64,000 nt of DNA from Methylococcaceae bacterium (GCA_030693065.1 JAUYBL010000029.1:62001-126000), one strand, 5' to 3'; shown: positions 8,693-18,376, numbered from the stretch's first letter. Numbers and translations: made by a program. Notes: generated by a model not told the origin, from the sequence alone.

Positions 8693-9637
8693 TTATTTCT
8701 TGACCGCATAAACATTAATGTAAATACCCCAGCCGAAGTAATGCATCAAGTTAGCAAACGGCGCTTGTAACGACTTCACCAAACTATCAACAAACGCAGC
8801 AGCTTTGCCTGTCAGGCGCAGCCTTTTCGATAAGGCATTGAATGGCACGCGGGTTATTTGCTCCGTCTTAATGACGCGTAAACCATTGCGCTCCAACAAG
8901 GCTTTTAAACCCTTGTCGGTAAAATAATTAACATGCTCCGGCACCCACAAACAGGCGTTATCCTTAGTGCCCAGCAGTTTGACTAAAAACGAATTGTAAT
9001 TAGGCACCGCGCAAGCCAACACGCCGCCGGTCGCCAAGAGACCTGCCACTTTACTTATTGCTTGATCCGGTTCCAGCAGATGCTCTAATACCTGCGACAT
9101 CACCACCACACCAAACGGCTCGGTAGGTTGGTAATTTTCAAACATCACCGCAACAGGTTCGTCGTCATTTAACTTTCTGAACACGTCATTTTCGTATTTG
9201 CCGGGGTTAATACTCACCGTCTGATAGCCGGCTTTTTTAAGCGCCTGCGTGTAAAACCCAAAGCCGGAACCAATATCCAGCCCTCGGCGATTGCCTGAAC
9301 TATTCAGTCGATTGGCTTGTCGGCTCATACGCTCGGCATCCACGGTGCAGTTGGGGAACTCAACCTCTCTGGCCAACACTTCTTCCAGCGTGATCGGTTT
9401 GGTCAATGCCTGGCCTGAATATTGATAAATCTCTTGCAACCATTGGCTGTGCGGCGGTCGATTTAAGAAGCCGGTACCGCAGCTTTCGCAGCGGTAAATA
9501 TGAAATTCTTTACGATGAGCGCTATCTGTATATTGATAATTTTTTTGCCGCCAGAAGTTTATCCTCTCAGCCCGACAAGCCACGCATTCACGGATAAGGT
9601 CGCCATATATTTCTGAAACTGCTGATGCATAAGTCAT
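8693..9637 (-). CDS. SAM-dependent methyltransferase with N-terminal Cys pairs
   Basis: A 314-residue class I methyltransferase: motif I is DIGSGFGFY near residue 121 and a later motif is VVVMSQVLEHLLEPD near residue 180. The N-terminus has two Cys pairs (CVAC near residue 17 and CESC near residue 50) that probably bind zinc, a layout common among polysaccharide-locus methyltransferases. It may methylate a sugar of the repeat unit. The MSQVLEH segment aligns with the post-motif of the Methyltransf_23 family. Acceptor and position are unknown. Confidence 0.82.
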   Translation of the reverse strand: MTYASAVSEIYGDLIRECVACRAERINFWRQKNYQYTDSAHRKEFHIYRCESCGTGFLNRPPHSQWLQEIYQYSGQALTKPITLEEVLAREVEFPNCTVDAERMSRQANRLNSSGNRRGLDIGSGFGFYTQALKKAGYQTVSINPGKYENDVFRKLNDDEPVAVMFENYQPTEPFGVVVMSQVLEHLLEPDQAISKVAGLLATGGVLACAVPNYNSFLVKLLGTKDNACLWVPEHVNYFTDKGLKALLERNGLRVIKTEQITRVPFNALSKRLRLTGKAAAFVDSLVKSLQAPFANLMHYFGWGIYINVYAVKK

Positions 9638-9663
9638 AGTCTTTCTCTTTAATCGTGTTAATA

Positions 9664-9720
9664 CTTCCCCCTTTGCAAAAGTACCCTCAGGGGCATAAAG
9701 GGGGTTGAGGGGGATTTATT
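9664..9720. repeat. C-run/G-run palindromic intergenic repeat
   Basis: The methyltransferase-wzx gap is filled by runs CCCCCTTT and AAAGGGGG followed by GAGGGGGATTTATT. The same word pattern occurs at 14704-14781, so this looks like a dispersed repeat family. Confidence 0.55.
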
Positions 9721-9723
9721 TTT

Positions 9724-11052
9724 TCAAGCCGTTGCGTTGCAGCTAGCGACTTCTGCCATCTGCTCTTCATTGACTACAGCAAGTCTTCGCCATGGTTTAG
9801 CCAACATTGCCAACACCATTGCCTCAACGCCAAAGTAAATGGGATTAGCCATCGCCGCGCCCACCAAGCCGTAATTTTTCACCATCAATGGCAAGCAAAT
9901 AGCTGCCGTTACTGCACCGCTTACCCGACCTAGCAATAACACTCGTGTCCGTTTATTCGCCAGCAGCGGTTGCGCCAGCACAGTTCCCAGTGCATGCAAG
10001 GCGCAGCCAAGCGCGATAGCAGGCATTAATTCAACGGCTGAATGGTAAGATTTTGCTAATGCCCAAGCGGCGACCCAGTCCTTGGTAACCAGTAGTAGCG
10101 ATACGCCAATAACTCCTAGGCCAAGCACACAAGCAATCCATAGCCATAAAATCCTAAAGCCTTCCCGACTCTGGCCTTGCGAATAATATTGAAAATAAAC
10201 CGGCTGAAAGATGCGCAACAACACCATCGCGCTGCGATTAAATGCCTCGTTGACGATCATATAAGTCGCCGCATACAAACCTACTTCGGCCGCAGTCAGC
10301 AAATAGCCGATCACATAACGATCGCCTAAGCCGTTTATCCAAAAGATCAATTCCATCGGAATCAGCGGTAAGGCATACGCCCAGACGTCAGTTTTAAATT
10401 GCTTAGTAAGATTAGAATGTTTGCTTTGCGGGGCATGCGCACCTTGCACAAACGACCACAGCATGTTGGAGATCAGGCTGGCGATTATGTAACCCAGCAA
10501 CACCCACTCAACCTTAGCCGCGCCCCACCAGACCAATGAAATGGCCAACAACGGCCGCAAAATACTATCGCTGGTTTGCCACAAACTGGCACCGCGATGC
10601 TTGCGTTCGCCGATCAATAATTGGATACCCAACTCGCGCCGCACAGTCACCCCCAGTAGAATGCCCGCCAGCATAAACAGGCCAATATCGCTATGCGTTA
10701 GATAGCTATAAACCGCACCGCCCAGCATCAACAGCCCTATCGCTAAGGTTGTGGAGCGCGCAGCCAAACTAGACACGACTGCATACAAACCGGCGCGCTC
10801 TTCAGTGCTTTGGCATTCCGGCTGCAGTCTCATCCCCGCGCAAATAAAGGGATAAGAAAACAATGCCACGCCCAGCGCGACAAAACCGTTTAACAACGCG
10901 ACTTGTCCGTAGACATCAGGCGTGACCAGTTCGGTCAGAATCCGGGTTCCGGCTAACAATGCAATCGCGGAAGCCACTTGCCCAAACAACGCCCAAAAGG
11001 CATCGCCGAATAATCGTCTTTTTGTTGATGCAACGGATATAGACGCTTTCAT
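9724..11052 (-). CDS. Wzx-type polysaccharide flippase
   Basis: The 442-residue protein is almost entirely hydrophobic, with about 12 predicted membrane helices, and opens with RRLFGDAFWALFGQVASAIA, typical of the polysaccharide transporter (MOP) family. It would flip the lipid-linked repeat unit across the inner membrane. Its ATG overlaps the stop of the wzy-like gene by one base (TAATG), implying coupled translation. The identity rests on topology and locus context more than on a single motif. Confidence 0.82.
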   Translation of the reverse strand: MKASISVASTKRRLFGDAFWALFGQVASAIALLAGTRILTELVTPDVYGQVALLNGFVALGVALFSYPFICAGMRLQPECQSTEERAGLYAVVSSLAARSTTLAIGLLMLGGAVYSYLTHSDIGLFMLAGILLGVTVRRELGIQLLIGERKHRGASLWQTSDSILRPLLAISLVWWGAAKVEWVLLGYIIASLISNMLWSFVQGAHAPQSKHSNLTKQFKTDVWAYALPLIPMELIFWINGLGDRYVIGYLLTAAEVGLYAATYMIVNEAFNRSAMVLLRIFQPVYFQYYSQGQSREGFRILWLWIACVLGLGVIGVSLLLVTKDWVAAWALAKSYHSAVELMPAIALGCALHALGTVLAQPLLANKRTRVLLLGRVSGAVTAAICLPLMVKNYGLVGAAMANPIYFGVEAMVLAMLAKPWRRLAVVNEEQMAEVASCNATA

Positions 11053-12296
11053 TAGTAAGATCTCTGGTAACTCACGCCGGATGCGTCATGCATGGGGTTT
11101 TCTGCAATTGCTTTAAAGTGGGTACCCAACACCATGCCCCACATAAACATCAACAGCGCATTTTGCGGAAAATATTCCCACATATTAAAGGTCAGCCCGG
11201 CAACAAAGATGAACATGATCACCAAGCCTTTTTTAGGGTGGGTAGACACGCGGGTCGTGATCCACAAAAACCCGATGTAAGCCATCACACCCACCAAGCC
11301 GTAACCGTTCAGCAAAAATAAATACAGACTGTCCGAGTCGAATTGACCCGGAAAATGTTCTGCGCCGAATAATATATTGATTGTGTTGGAGCTCAAGCCC
11401 AAGCCCCAACCGAACAACAAATCCATCGGGTCATGGATGTAATTGGCAAATATCCGCTGCCATAAATCTATCCGGCCGTCTTGAGTGGGGTCGGCATCAT
11501 CACGACCGCTGAGCAACGGACTGGACGCCAGCAATAACGCACCCACGGCCAGTATTGGCGCAGGCATCACCACGGCCCAGCGGTCACGAGGCCGCAACGC
11601 CGCAACCAGCTGAAAATACACCACCAGCAAAGAACTGATGAACGCGGTACGTGAGCCGCTCAGCAACGCCAAAAACACACTCATCGCGATCCATTTGCGC
11701 ATGCCCGGCACCAATGCGAACAACAACGCACAGGTCGCCATGGTCGCGCCAAACAGGTTGGGACTGACGAAAGTACCGAACGGTCGTCCGCCGCCCAAAA
11801 AAGACACCCCAAACAGGGGCGGCGCCCACACCGCCTGAGCAATCGCCAACACCGCCTGTAACGCTATGTAATATCTAAGATAATGCGCAAATTGATTGAT
11901 CACATGCTCACCCGCACCTAAGCGGGCGGTAACAAAGCCAATCAACGCCAATGGCAAATATTCAAAAATCCGTAAACCCGCCATCGGCACCACTAACGGC
12001 AAGTCCAGATACAAGGCATAACCCACTTCAAACAACACATAGGTGGCGATAGCCCCCAAAAATGCCCACACCGAGCTGGACATCGCGCCGCGCCGCAAGC
12101 GTGGTTCAAAAAACACGTAGGCTACTAGCACCAACAACATCAATTCACGCAAGATACGCAAGCCGAAATCCTGCTCGCCGTAGACTTCTTTTATCCCTAA
12201 CCAAGCCGACTCGACCTGAGGCAAAGCAGCCACCGTTGACGCACTAACCAGCGCGAACAACAATACCGGCAGATCTTTTTCCAGGCGTATTCTCAT
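11052..12296 (-). CDS. Wzy/O-antigen-ligase-like polymerase
   Basis: A 414-residue membrane protein with about 10-11 helices. A large periplasmic loop near residues 265-315 contains GRIDLWQRIF and FGWGLGLSSN, the type of loop found in Wzy/WaaL (Wzy_C superfamily) proteins. In this locus it most likely polymerises repeat units in the periplasm. It sits directly after the wzc-like gene (1-bp gap) and before wzx. A ligase function cannot be excluded from sequence. Confidence 0.8.
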   Translation of the reverse strand: MRIRLEKDLPVLLFALVSASTVAALPQVESAWLGIKEVYGEQDFGLRILRELMLLVLVAYVFFEPRLRRGAMSSSVWAFLGAIATYVLFEVGYALYLDLPLVVPMAGLRIFEYLPLALIGFVTARLGAGEHVINQFAHYLRYYIALQAVLAIAQAVWAPPLFGVSFLGGGRPFGTFVSPNLFGATMATCALLFALVPGMRKWIAMSVFLALLSGSRTAFISSLLVVYFQLVAALRPRDRWAVVMPAPILAVGALLLASSPLLSGRDDADPTQDGRIDLWQRIFANYIHDPMDLLFGWGLGLSSNTINILFGAEHFPGQFDSDSLYLFLLNGYGLVGVMAYIGFLWITTRVSTHPKKGLVIMFIFVAGLTFNMWEYFPQNALLMFMWGMVLGTHFKAIAENPMHDASGVSYQRSY

Positions 12297-12297
12297 T

Positions 12298-14667
12298 TTA
12301 AGCTTGGACCTTGTCTTCAGTGTCTTCGACTGGCTCTAACACAGGCAAATAGTCAGGCGCATGGCGTTTGCCCAACCAGTCGCCCACCGCTTGATAACCT
12401 GCCATCAACATCGAATCGTTTTTCGGCTCCATGTCGCTACGGTTGTAGGCGTAGCCATAATAGGGGTAATACGATGAACCTTCCTTCATGTCGTTAATAA
12501 TAAAGCCGTTCGGTTTGATGCCGACTTGTTGGAAACGCCTGAAGCTGACTTCCAATTCTTGTGCGGTGTAACGGCCTTCTTTAACCACTAAAAACGTCGC
12601 ATCGGCATGTTTACCCATAATCGCAGCATCGGTAGCGCCCAAAATCGGCGGTGAATCGATCACGACATGATTATAAAAACTCTTCAATTGCTCCAAGGTT
12701 TCTTCCAGTTGACCGAGCACCAACAATTCCGACGGATTCAGCACCATACTGCCGCGCGGTATCAAGTCGATGCCAATATCGGGCAAACTGACAATCACTT
12801 CGCCCAAGGTCGCTCTGCCTGCCAGCAAGTCAGACAGACCGGGTTGTTTGTCGACCGCAAAGGTTTCATGCAGACGTCCGTTGCGCATGTCGGCATCAAT
12901 GATTAATACGCGCTTTTTGATGCTCGCAAGTAACGCCGCCAGGTTGGTGCTGACAAACGACTTACCCATGCTCGGCGCCGGACTGCTGACCATGATGACT
13001 TTACTTTCGCTGCTGGCTAAGGTCGCTTCCAGTGTGGTGCGCAGACCGCGTAACGATTCGACGGAAATATCCAGCGGATCCTGGCTGACCAGAATACCGG
13101 CTTGACGTTCCCTGCCCCCATTGATCAGGCGTCCTAACTTGCGTTGTTTTTTGCTATGCGGAATGGCGGCAAACAACGGCAGGCCTACTTGATATTCCAG
13201 CAGCGCCGGGTAGTTATCGTGACGTTGTAAAGAATGTCTCATGAAAATTAACGCTGAACCTAAGCTCAGTCCCAACAAGCTGGCGATAGCCAACATCAAT
13301 CCGGGCTTTGGCCAATACGGTTTTTCCGGAGTGACTGCAAAATCAACGATACGTGAATTGCCCAGTGAGCCAGCCGCGGCGATGCGTTGTTCCTGAGCAC
13401 TATTCAATAGCGAGGTATAAAGCTCAGTATTGACTTGCACATCACGCGACAGGCTGACCACGCTTTGTTGCGTGCGCGGCAGATCTTTAATGCGTTTTTC
13501 TAACGCCCCCAACTTGCCATTAATACGCTTGATTTGCGTGTTGGTGGCAACCATGTCGGGATGCGCAGACTCTAAGCGTTGGCTTTGCTCGTCGTACTTT
13601 TGTTTCAGCTGAATGCCCATGGTCTCCATTTCAGCAGCCTGTTTCAGCAGGATTTCAGCTTCAGCAGAGATGTCGACTGCGCCATGTTGTTGGCGGAACG
13701 CACTCAAGCCTTGTTCTGCCTTTTCCAGACGCTCCTTAACAACGGGTAACTGGCTTTCTAAAAACGCCAACTTTTGCCCGGCTTCGGCTGATTCCCAATT
13801 TACCGTCGCGTTGACATAAATATTGGCGATGTTATTGACTGATTTCGCCAGTTGCTCAGGATCGCTACCTTTAAGTTCAACACTTAAAATATCGGTATCT
13901 TTGGATACTTCCTTAACGGCAAAGGCTTTTTGCAAAGTTTCGATAGCTGCCAACGACGTTTTGCGGACCACTTCAAAATGCGTACCGGGATGCGCCTCAA
14001 AGGCATCAAGTTTTATAGCAACCGGGATAGACTCGCCGATGTCGGCAGTGACTGACTCACCAATCCGGCCTTCAGCCAGCTCTTGGCCTTTAGGGCCAAG
14101 CAAGCGGAAACGACCGGAATCTAAGGCTTCCAGGGTAAATTCTTGATCCAGATAACGATCCGGCACAGTAAAGTTGGCAACTTTTATCTTTTCGCCGCCC
14201 CACGCCCAACTGCTGAATCCCCACCATGCATCGGCAATGCCATCATGCACATCATGCCTGCGCGCCAGCGTTTCGCCGATAACCGGAAAATAGCTTGGCG
14301 AGGCTTCCACCATCAAGTTCAGATCTTCTACCACTTTGCCGAGCACGGAACGAGAGCGCAGGATTTCCACTTCGCGTTGTGCCCTTGGGCTGTCTGCTTC
14401 AGCAGGGGCTTGATTGTCATCGCTACGCAGTGTGGCGGATAGCAGCGCTTTGTTTTTGTCGATCCTGAGCAACGCATCAGCCTTGTAGGTGCGCGGTGCC
14501 AACACTAAGTAAATCGATGTGATAAACAGCACCGAAATCAGCGCGATAAAAATAGTTTTTCTGCCTTCGAACAGCAGGTCGAGATAGTCGCGAATACTGA
14601 CGCCTTGTTCTTCAATCCTGGATGGATTAATCGGCGGCAATGGTGTCGCTTCATTTTGTGAATACAT
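12298..14667 (-). CDS. Wzc-like chain-length determinant with bacterial tyrosine kinase domain
   Basis: A 789-residue polysaccharide co-polymerase of the Wzc type. A Wzz domain begins at about residue 24 with the first membrane helix near residues 38-57; a long periplasmic coiled-coil follows (about 270-420), and the second helix is near residue 455. The cytoplasmic BY-kinase has Walker A (SMGKSF, about residue 565), Walker A' (IDADMRNG, about 587) and Walker B (VVIDSPP, about 669). The C-terminal Tyr cluster SSYYPYYGYAYN (about residue 732) is the autophosphorylation tail. It should control chain length and export together with the Wza-like protein encoded just upstream. Confidence 0.93.
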   Translation of the reverse strand: MYSQNEATPLPPINPSRIEEQGVSIRDYLDLLFEGRKTIFIALISVLFITSIYLVLAPRTYKADALLRIDKNKALLSATLRSDDNQAPAEADSPRAQREVEILRSRSVLGKVVEDLNLMVEASPSYFPVIGETLARRHDVHDGIADAWWGFSSWAWGGEKIKVANFTVPDRYLDQEFTLEALDSGRFRLLGPKGQELAEGRIGESVTADIGESIPVAIKLDAFEAHPGTHFEVVRKTSLAAIETLQKAFAVKEVSKDTDILSVELKGSDPEQLAKSVNNIANIYVNATVNWESAEAGQKLAFLESQLPVVKERLEKAEQGLSAFRQQHGAVDISAEAEILLKQAAEMETMGIQLKQKYDEQSQRLESAHPDMVATNTQIKRINGKLGALEKRIKDLPRTQQSVVSLSRDVQVNTELYTSLLNSAQEQRIAAAGSLGNSRIVDFAVTPEKPYWPKPGLMLAIASLLGLSLGSALIFMRHSLQRHDNYPALLEYQVGLPLFAAIPHSKKQRKLGRLINGGRERQAGILVSQDPLDISVESLRGLRTTLEATLASSESKVIMVSSPAPSMGKSFVSTNLAALLASIKKRVLIIDADMRNGRLHETFAVDKQPGLSDLLAGRATLGEVIVSLPDIGIDLIPRGSMVLNPSELLVLGQLEETLEQLKSFYNHVVIDSPPILGATDAAIMGKHADATFLVVKEGRYTAQELEVSFRRFQQVGIKPNGFIINDMKEGSSYYPYYGYAYNRSDMEPKNDSMLMAGYQAVGDWLGKRHAPDYLPVLEPVEDTEDKVQA

Positions 14668-14703
14668 GTCCAGATCCCAATCGTATAAAAAGTTCTAAAT
14701 GTC

Positions 14704-14781
14704 TTCCCCCTTTTGTAAAGGGGGATCGAGGGGGATTTATTTTGAAAATCTCCCCTAGCCCCTCTTTTTCAAAGAGGGGAA
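14704..14781. repeat. C-run/G-run palindromic intergenic repeat
   Basis: The Wza-Wzc gap contains two hairpin-forming units: CCCCCTTTT with AAAGGGGG, then CCCCTCTTT with AAAGAGGGG. It resembles the copy at 9664-9720 and is probably a non-coding mobile or REP-like family. It may attenuate transcription between the two genes. Confidence 0.6.
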
Positions 14782-14792
14782 CTAACTCGTCC

Positions 14793-15893
14793 TTACATTC
14801 CCATCATCGCGGCTTGCGACATGATGGCGGTAAATGAGCCCGGTAAGATCTGGTTCAGTACCCGCGACCATTGCGTCACGCCAGCCGTACCCACAAACAA
14901 GGTGTCGTGTGCCTGCAAGGGAAATTGATCAGCCAAAATCATCGCGTCGGGTGATTCGCCATTCAGTTGGAAAATCTCCGGTTTCATCTCGCCAGCTCGA
15001 AGTACGTAAATATCGCCGGGACGAGAAGTATTGAAGTCAACCCCGGAAGCCTCGGCCAGCGCTTGCGACAGACTCATCCGCCCCTTGTTGATTTGGATGG
15101 CCTGCTGGCGATTAACTTCACCCATCACAAAGACCTTGTTGTCTTTTTGATCACCGATATTCAGCACGTCGCCCTCTTTCAATAGCAGGTTATGAGGCGT
15201 CTGGCCTTTTTCATATAACGACTGCACATCCAACTTATAAAGTTTGCCGTCACGAGCCAGTGCGACGTTATTTAAGTCAGAGTCTTTGGTTGCGCCGCCG
15301 GCGCGGGTAATGGCTTCAGCAACCGTCAGCGGTGTTTCGTTCATTGTTTGTACGCCAGGCGTTGTCACTTCGCCAACCACTGCCACTCGATGCGCCTGGA
15401 ACGACAACACCCGCACATCAAGTTTGACCTTTTTAAAATACTTAGACAGTTCACGTGTCAGATCTTCACGCACTTCAGTGACGGTCTTGCCGGCCACATG
15501 CATGCTGCCGACATACGGGTAATACAGGTCGCCATTTTCATCAACCACTTTACCGGCCAGCTCAGGCATGATTTTTTCACTGCCGGGATCATTCAGCTCC
15601 GGATGCTCCCACACGGTGATTTGCAAACGATCCTGCGGGCCAATCCGGTAGGTGGCTTTCATGGGATCGACCGGCGGCAGATTGTTGACCGCCTGATGAC
15701 GGGCTGCTTCTCTTTCCATAATCAGGTCGGCGGTAATCGGCACGATGCGGGCTTTCTCTTTAACTAAATGGCCGTCTTTCATGGTCGGAAACTCGATTTC
15801 AGACAAACCGTTATCGGTGTTCATATCCATGCCCGGTGCCAACGCACAGGCCGACAACACAGAAACAAACATGATGGGAATCAATTTAAACAT
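14793..15893 (-). CDS. Wza-like polysaccharide export outer-membrane lipoprotein
   Basis: About 366 residues. The N-terminus MFKLIPIMFVSVLSAC is a lipoprotein signal with the lipobox Cys at residue 16. A Poly_export domain (YRIGPQDRLQITVWEHPEL) begins near residue 82, and SLBB-type repeats follow (RVAVVGEVTTPG, KVFVMGEVNRQQ). It forms the outer-membrane channel of Wzy-type export. The ATG at 15893 is chosen because the signal peptide starts there and AAGGAAAA lies about 10 bp upstream; an ATG at 15917 would overlap the preceding gene. Confidence 0.93.
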   Translation of the reverse strand: MFKLIPIMFVSVLSACALAPGMDMNTDNGLSEIEFPTMKDGHLVKEKARIVPITADLIMEREAARHQAVNNLPPVDPMKATYRIGPQDRLQITVWEHPELNDPGSEKIMPELAGKVVDENGDLYYPYVGSMHVAGKTVTEVREDLTRELSKYFKKVKLDVRVLSFQAHRVAVVGEVTTPGVQTMNETPLTVAEAITRAGGATKDSDLNNVALARDGKLYKLDVQSLYEKGQTPHNLLLKEGDVLNIGDQKDNKVFVMGEVNRQQAIQINKGRMSLSQALAEASGVDFNTSRPGDIYVLRAGEMKPEIFQLNGESPDAMILADQFPLQAHDTLFVGTAGVTQWSRVLNQILPGSFTAIMSQAAMMGM

Positions 15894-15906
15894 GGCAGAT
15901 TTTTCC

Positions 15907-17328
15907 TTAGTAAGCATTTTTATTGATAAAACCGGTCAGCAGCGTGCGAAAGGCAATTTCTAAATCAAACCAAATCGACCAATGCTGGATGTAATACAAA
16001 TCGTGTTCGATGCGACGGTTTAAGTCGGTGTCGCCGCGCCAGCCGTTAACTTGCGCCCAGCCGGTGATGCCTGCTTTAACCATGTGTTTTTTCATGTAGT
16101 TAGGCACTTGCTCTTTAAAGACTTCGACAAAATCAGGGCGTTCCGGACGCGGCCCGACCAACGACATATCGCCTCTGAGCACATTAATCAGTTGTGGTAA
16201 TTCGTCCAGGCTGGTCCGGCGTAAGAAGGCACCAAAGCGAGTCGCCCGTTGTTCGCCGGGCTTAGCCCATACCGCGCCGGTTTTAGCTTCAGCATCTACC
16301 GGCATCGAACGGAATTTCAAAATTGTGAAAGAACGATTGTTCCAACCCACCCGCTCCTGCCGATAAAACACCGGACCGGGCGAACTGAACTTAACGCCGA
16401 TAGCCAGGAACAACAGCAATGGGCTAATCAAAGCCAAGATAATGAACGCGAAGAATCTATCTTCAATCTCTTTGATATAACGATTAATGCCATGCAACGG
16501 CGACACCGAAAAATCTAACGTCGGAATACCCGCTACTGTGTTTAAACTAAGGAATTTACTTTGTTTGAACGCGAAGCAATCGATCACCAAACGGATGCTG
16601 ACCGGCAAATGCCGCAATTGGTACTGCGCGCGTTCGGCCAGTGATTCACCGGGAAACGCAATCCATACTTCATCAATGGCTTCTTTAGTAACGATGTCGG
16701 TAAGGTCTTGCAAACTGCCGAGTCGCGGCAAAGTCGAATCAGCCACCGCTTTGCGACCTTCGGCACGGTCATCGACATAACCGATCACGTGCAAACCTGC
16801 CCAGTTTGACTCGTTCAACTGCCTGCTCACCGCCACCGCCATCTGGTTTAAGCCAACCAGGATGATACGGCCCTGAGACCAACCACGAGCCCGCAATAAC
16901 TGCAGAAGCTGAGAAAGCAGGAAGCGTGCAGTCAGCACAAACAACAAGCCAAGCCCCCACCAAGTGATGATCCAGCGGTAACTGGAACCAAACCAAAAGT
17001 GCAACCGCACCAGTGCAACGATAGAGATAACCGACACAATCGCCGATACCCATGCCCTGACGATACGTGGAATTTCACCGCGCATCGCATCGCTGCGCCA
17101 TGGGCGATACACTTGGCCGATTTCAAAAAAGATAATGGCCGCCAGAACGCCCAGCGCAATGACGATCCGATAATCCTGATCGATAACAAACTCGCGCAGC
17201 CAGTAATAATGAGTGACCCATGCGGCGCCCAACAACATAGTGATGTCGATAAACCGCAGCAATAAAATCACCGTGTGACCGTATTGCTTAAAGAGCCCGT
17301 TGAAAATGTTTCCAAACCCGAGTGGCAT
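15907..17328 (-). CDS. Undecaprenyl-phosphate sugar phosphotransferase (WcaJ/EpsB-type priming enzyme)
   Basis: A 473-residue polyprenyl glycosylphosphotransferase. The N-terminal half has four predicted membrane helices and a CoA-binding-like domain (RIILVGLNQMAV, near residue 155). The C-terminal bacterial sugar transferase domain has RQERVGWNNRSFTILKFRSM, DELPQLINVLRGDMSLVGPRP and GWAQVNGWRGDT. It transfers a hexose-1-phosphate, commonly glucose, to undecaprenyl phosphate and so starts repeat-unit synthesis. It is the first gene of the exopolysaccharide operon, so its promoter should lie in 17329-17590, where I see no convincing -35/-10 pair. Confidence 0.93.
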   Translation of the reverse strand: MPLGFGNIFNGLFKQYGHTVILLLRFIDITMLLGAAWVTHYYWLREFVIDQDYRIVIALGVLAAIIFFEIGQVYRPWRSDAMRGEIPRIVRAWVSAIVSVISIVALVRLHFWFGSSYRWIITWWGLGLLFVLTARFLLSQLLQLLRARGWSQGRIILVGLNQMAVAVSRQLNESNWAGLHVIGYVDDRAEGRKAVADSTLPRLGSLQDLTDIVTKEAIDEVWIAFPGESLAERAQYQLRHLPVSIRLVIDCFAFKQSKFLSLNTVAGIPTLDFSVSPLHGINRYIKEIEDRFFAFIILALISPLLLFLAIGVKFSSPGPVFYRQERVGWNNRSFTILKFRSMPVDAEAKTGAVWAKPGEQRATRFGAFLRRTSLDELPQLINVLRGDMSLVGPRPERPDFVEVFKEQVPNYMKKHMVKAGITGWAQVNGWRGDTDLNRRIEHDLYYIQHWSIWFDLEIAFRTLLTGFINKNAY

Positions 17329-17536
17329 ATTCGCTAAACCCCTGTTCTGTTGTGTTCAATGATGAGCGGCAAAACCGTCACCCCCAAAGTTTGCGACCTG
17401 CAAAATGCAGATGTCGCGACGATGGCGTAGAGATTACAGAAGCAAGATGAGAGCAAACCTAGAGGTTTGATTAAGATTTGATGAAGATTGGGTAAGGATT
17501 GGATGAGGCGATTAAGAAATCATTGCAATTTCTTTC

Positions 17537-17567
17537 TTTATTGTCCGGTTAACTACCGTACAATAAA
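17537..17567. promoter_or_regulatory. Dyad operator candidate of the TacAT module
   Basis: TTTATTGT at 17537-17544 and ACAATAAA at 17560-17567 are perfect 8-bp arms. CGGT and ACCG inside share the same centre (17552), so 12 of 15 base pairs of a 31-bp dyad match. It ends 27 bp before the antitoxin ATG, where a ribbon-helix-helix autorepressor would bind. Confidence 0.6.
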
Positions 17568-17594
17568 CCTATATTTAAGTTAGAGGATGCCCTC

Positions 17595-17879
17595 ATGCCA
17601 AGAGAAATTACCCGCAGTTCCCGCCTTGAAGCTAGGTTGCCAGCAGATACTCTCTCGATAATAAAACGTGCCGCTGAACTGCAAGGCCGTAGTCTCAGCG
17701 ACTTTGTCGTGGCTGCCGCGCAGGAGATGGCTATGCGGACGATTGAGGAAAGCAACGTCATCCGCATGTCTCTTGAAGACCAGCGGCGGTTTATTGATCT
17801 TTTGATTAATCCAACTGCACCCAACCAAGCTCTGCAAAATGCAGCGAAAGCCCATGCTGACTTGATCCAAAGTCAGTAA
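17595..17879 (+). CDS. tacA: DUF1778 (TacA-like) ribbon-helix-helix antitoxin
   Basis: A 94-residue protein with the DUF1778 signature: RLEARLPADTLSIIKRAAEL followed by GRSLSDFVVAAA. The N-terminal ribbon-helix-helix binds the operator DNA and the C-terminal tail wraps the acetyltransferase toxin. AGAGGA lies 7 bp before the ATG. Its stop overlaps the toxin start (TAATG), and the dyad upstream fits autoregulation. Confidence 0.9.
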   Translation: MPREITRSSRLEARLPADTLSIIKRAAELQGRSLSDFVVAAAQEMAMRTIEESNVIRMSLEDQRRFIDLLINPTAPNQALQNAAKAHADLIQSQ

Positions 17880-18376
17880 TGGCGCGTTTCACCATAATTC
17901 CGCTAACGGCTGAACATGACCGAAAAGGTTTTTCGTGTGGAGTCGAGGCATTGGACAACTATTTCCACAAACAAGTTAGCCAAGATATTCGCCGCCGGGT
18001 GGCGGCATGTTATGTTACTGTTGATATCGAGACGAACAGAATTGCCGGGTTTTACACACTTTCAGCGGGCAGCGTGCCACTGGTCGATATGCCCGAACAA
18101 TTGGCAAAACGTTTACCCCGCTATCAAGCCGTTCCAGTTGCCCGGCTCGGCCGTCTTGCCGTCCATACCGATTATCGCCAGCAACGGCTTGGGGGCGCAC
18201 TACTTTGGGATTCGATGATGCGCTCAGTCAGATCTGAGTTAGCCGTATTTGCGCTGATAGTTGATGCCAAGGATGAACAAGCCATTTCATTTTATCGCCA
18301 TTATGGTTTTCTCGCTTTCGGCAGCCTTCCCAATCAAATGATTTATCCGCTAACAAATATGGTTAGTGGAGTTTGA
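17879..18376 (+). CDS. tacT: TacT-like GNAT acetyltransferase toxin
   Basis: The 165-residue GNAT toxin opens with ITPLTAEHDRKGF-type sequence and has FSCGVEALDNYFH near residue 18, typical of TacT/AtaT-class toxins that acetylate the amino group of charged tRNAs and stop translation. The acetyl-CoA loop RQQRLGGALL lies near residue 101 and the putative catalytic Tyr in FYRHYGF near residue 141. It is coupled to the DUF1778 antitoxin. The target tRNA cannot be predicted. Confidence 0.9.
   Translation: MARFTIIPLTAEHDRKGFSCGVEALDNYFHKQVSQDIRRRVAACYVTVDIETNRIAGFYTLSAGSVPLVDMPEQLAKRLPRYQAVPVARLGRLAVHTDYRQQRLGGALLWDSMMRSVRSELAVFALIVDAKDEQAISFYRHYGFLAFGSLPNQMIYPLTNMVSGV

Noticed and set aside
15348-15767. 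139-codon open frame opposite the Wza-like gene
   Set aside because: It is antisense to a strongly supported export lipoprotein gene and has no ribosome-binding site or known motif.
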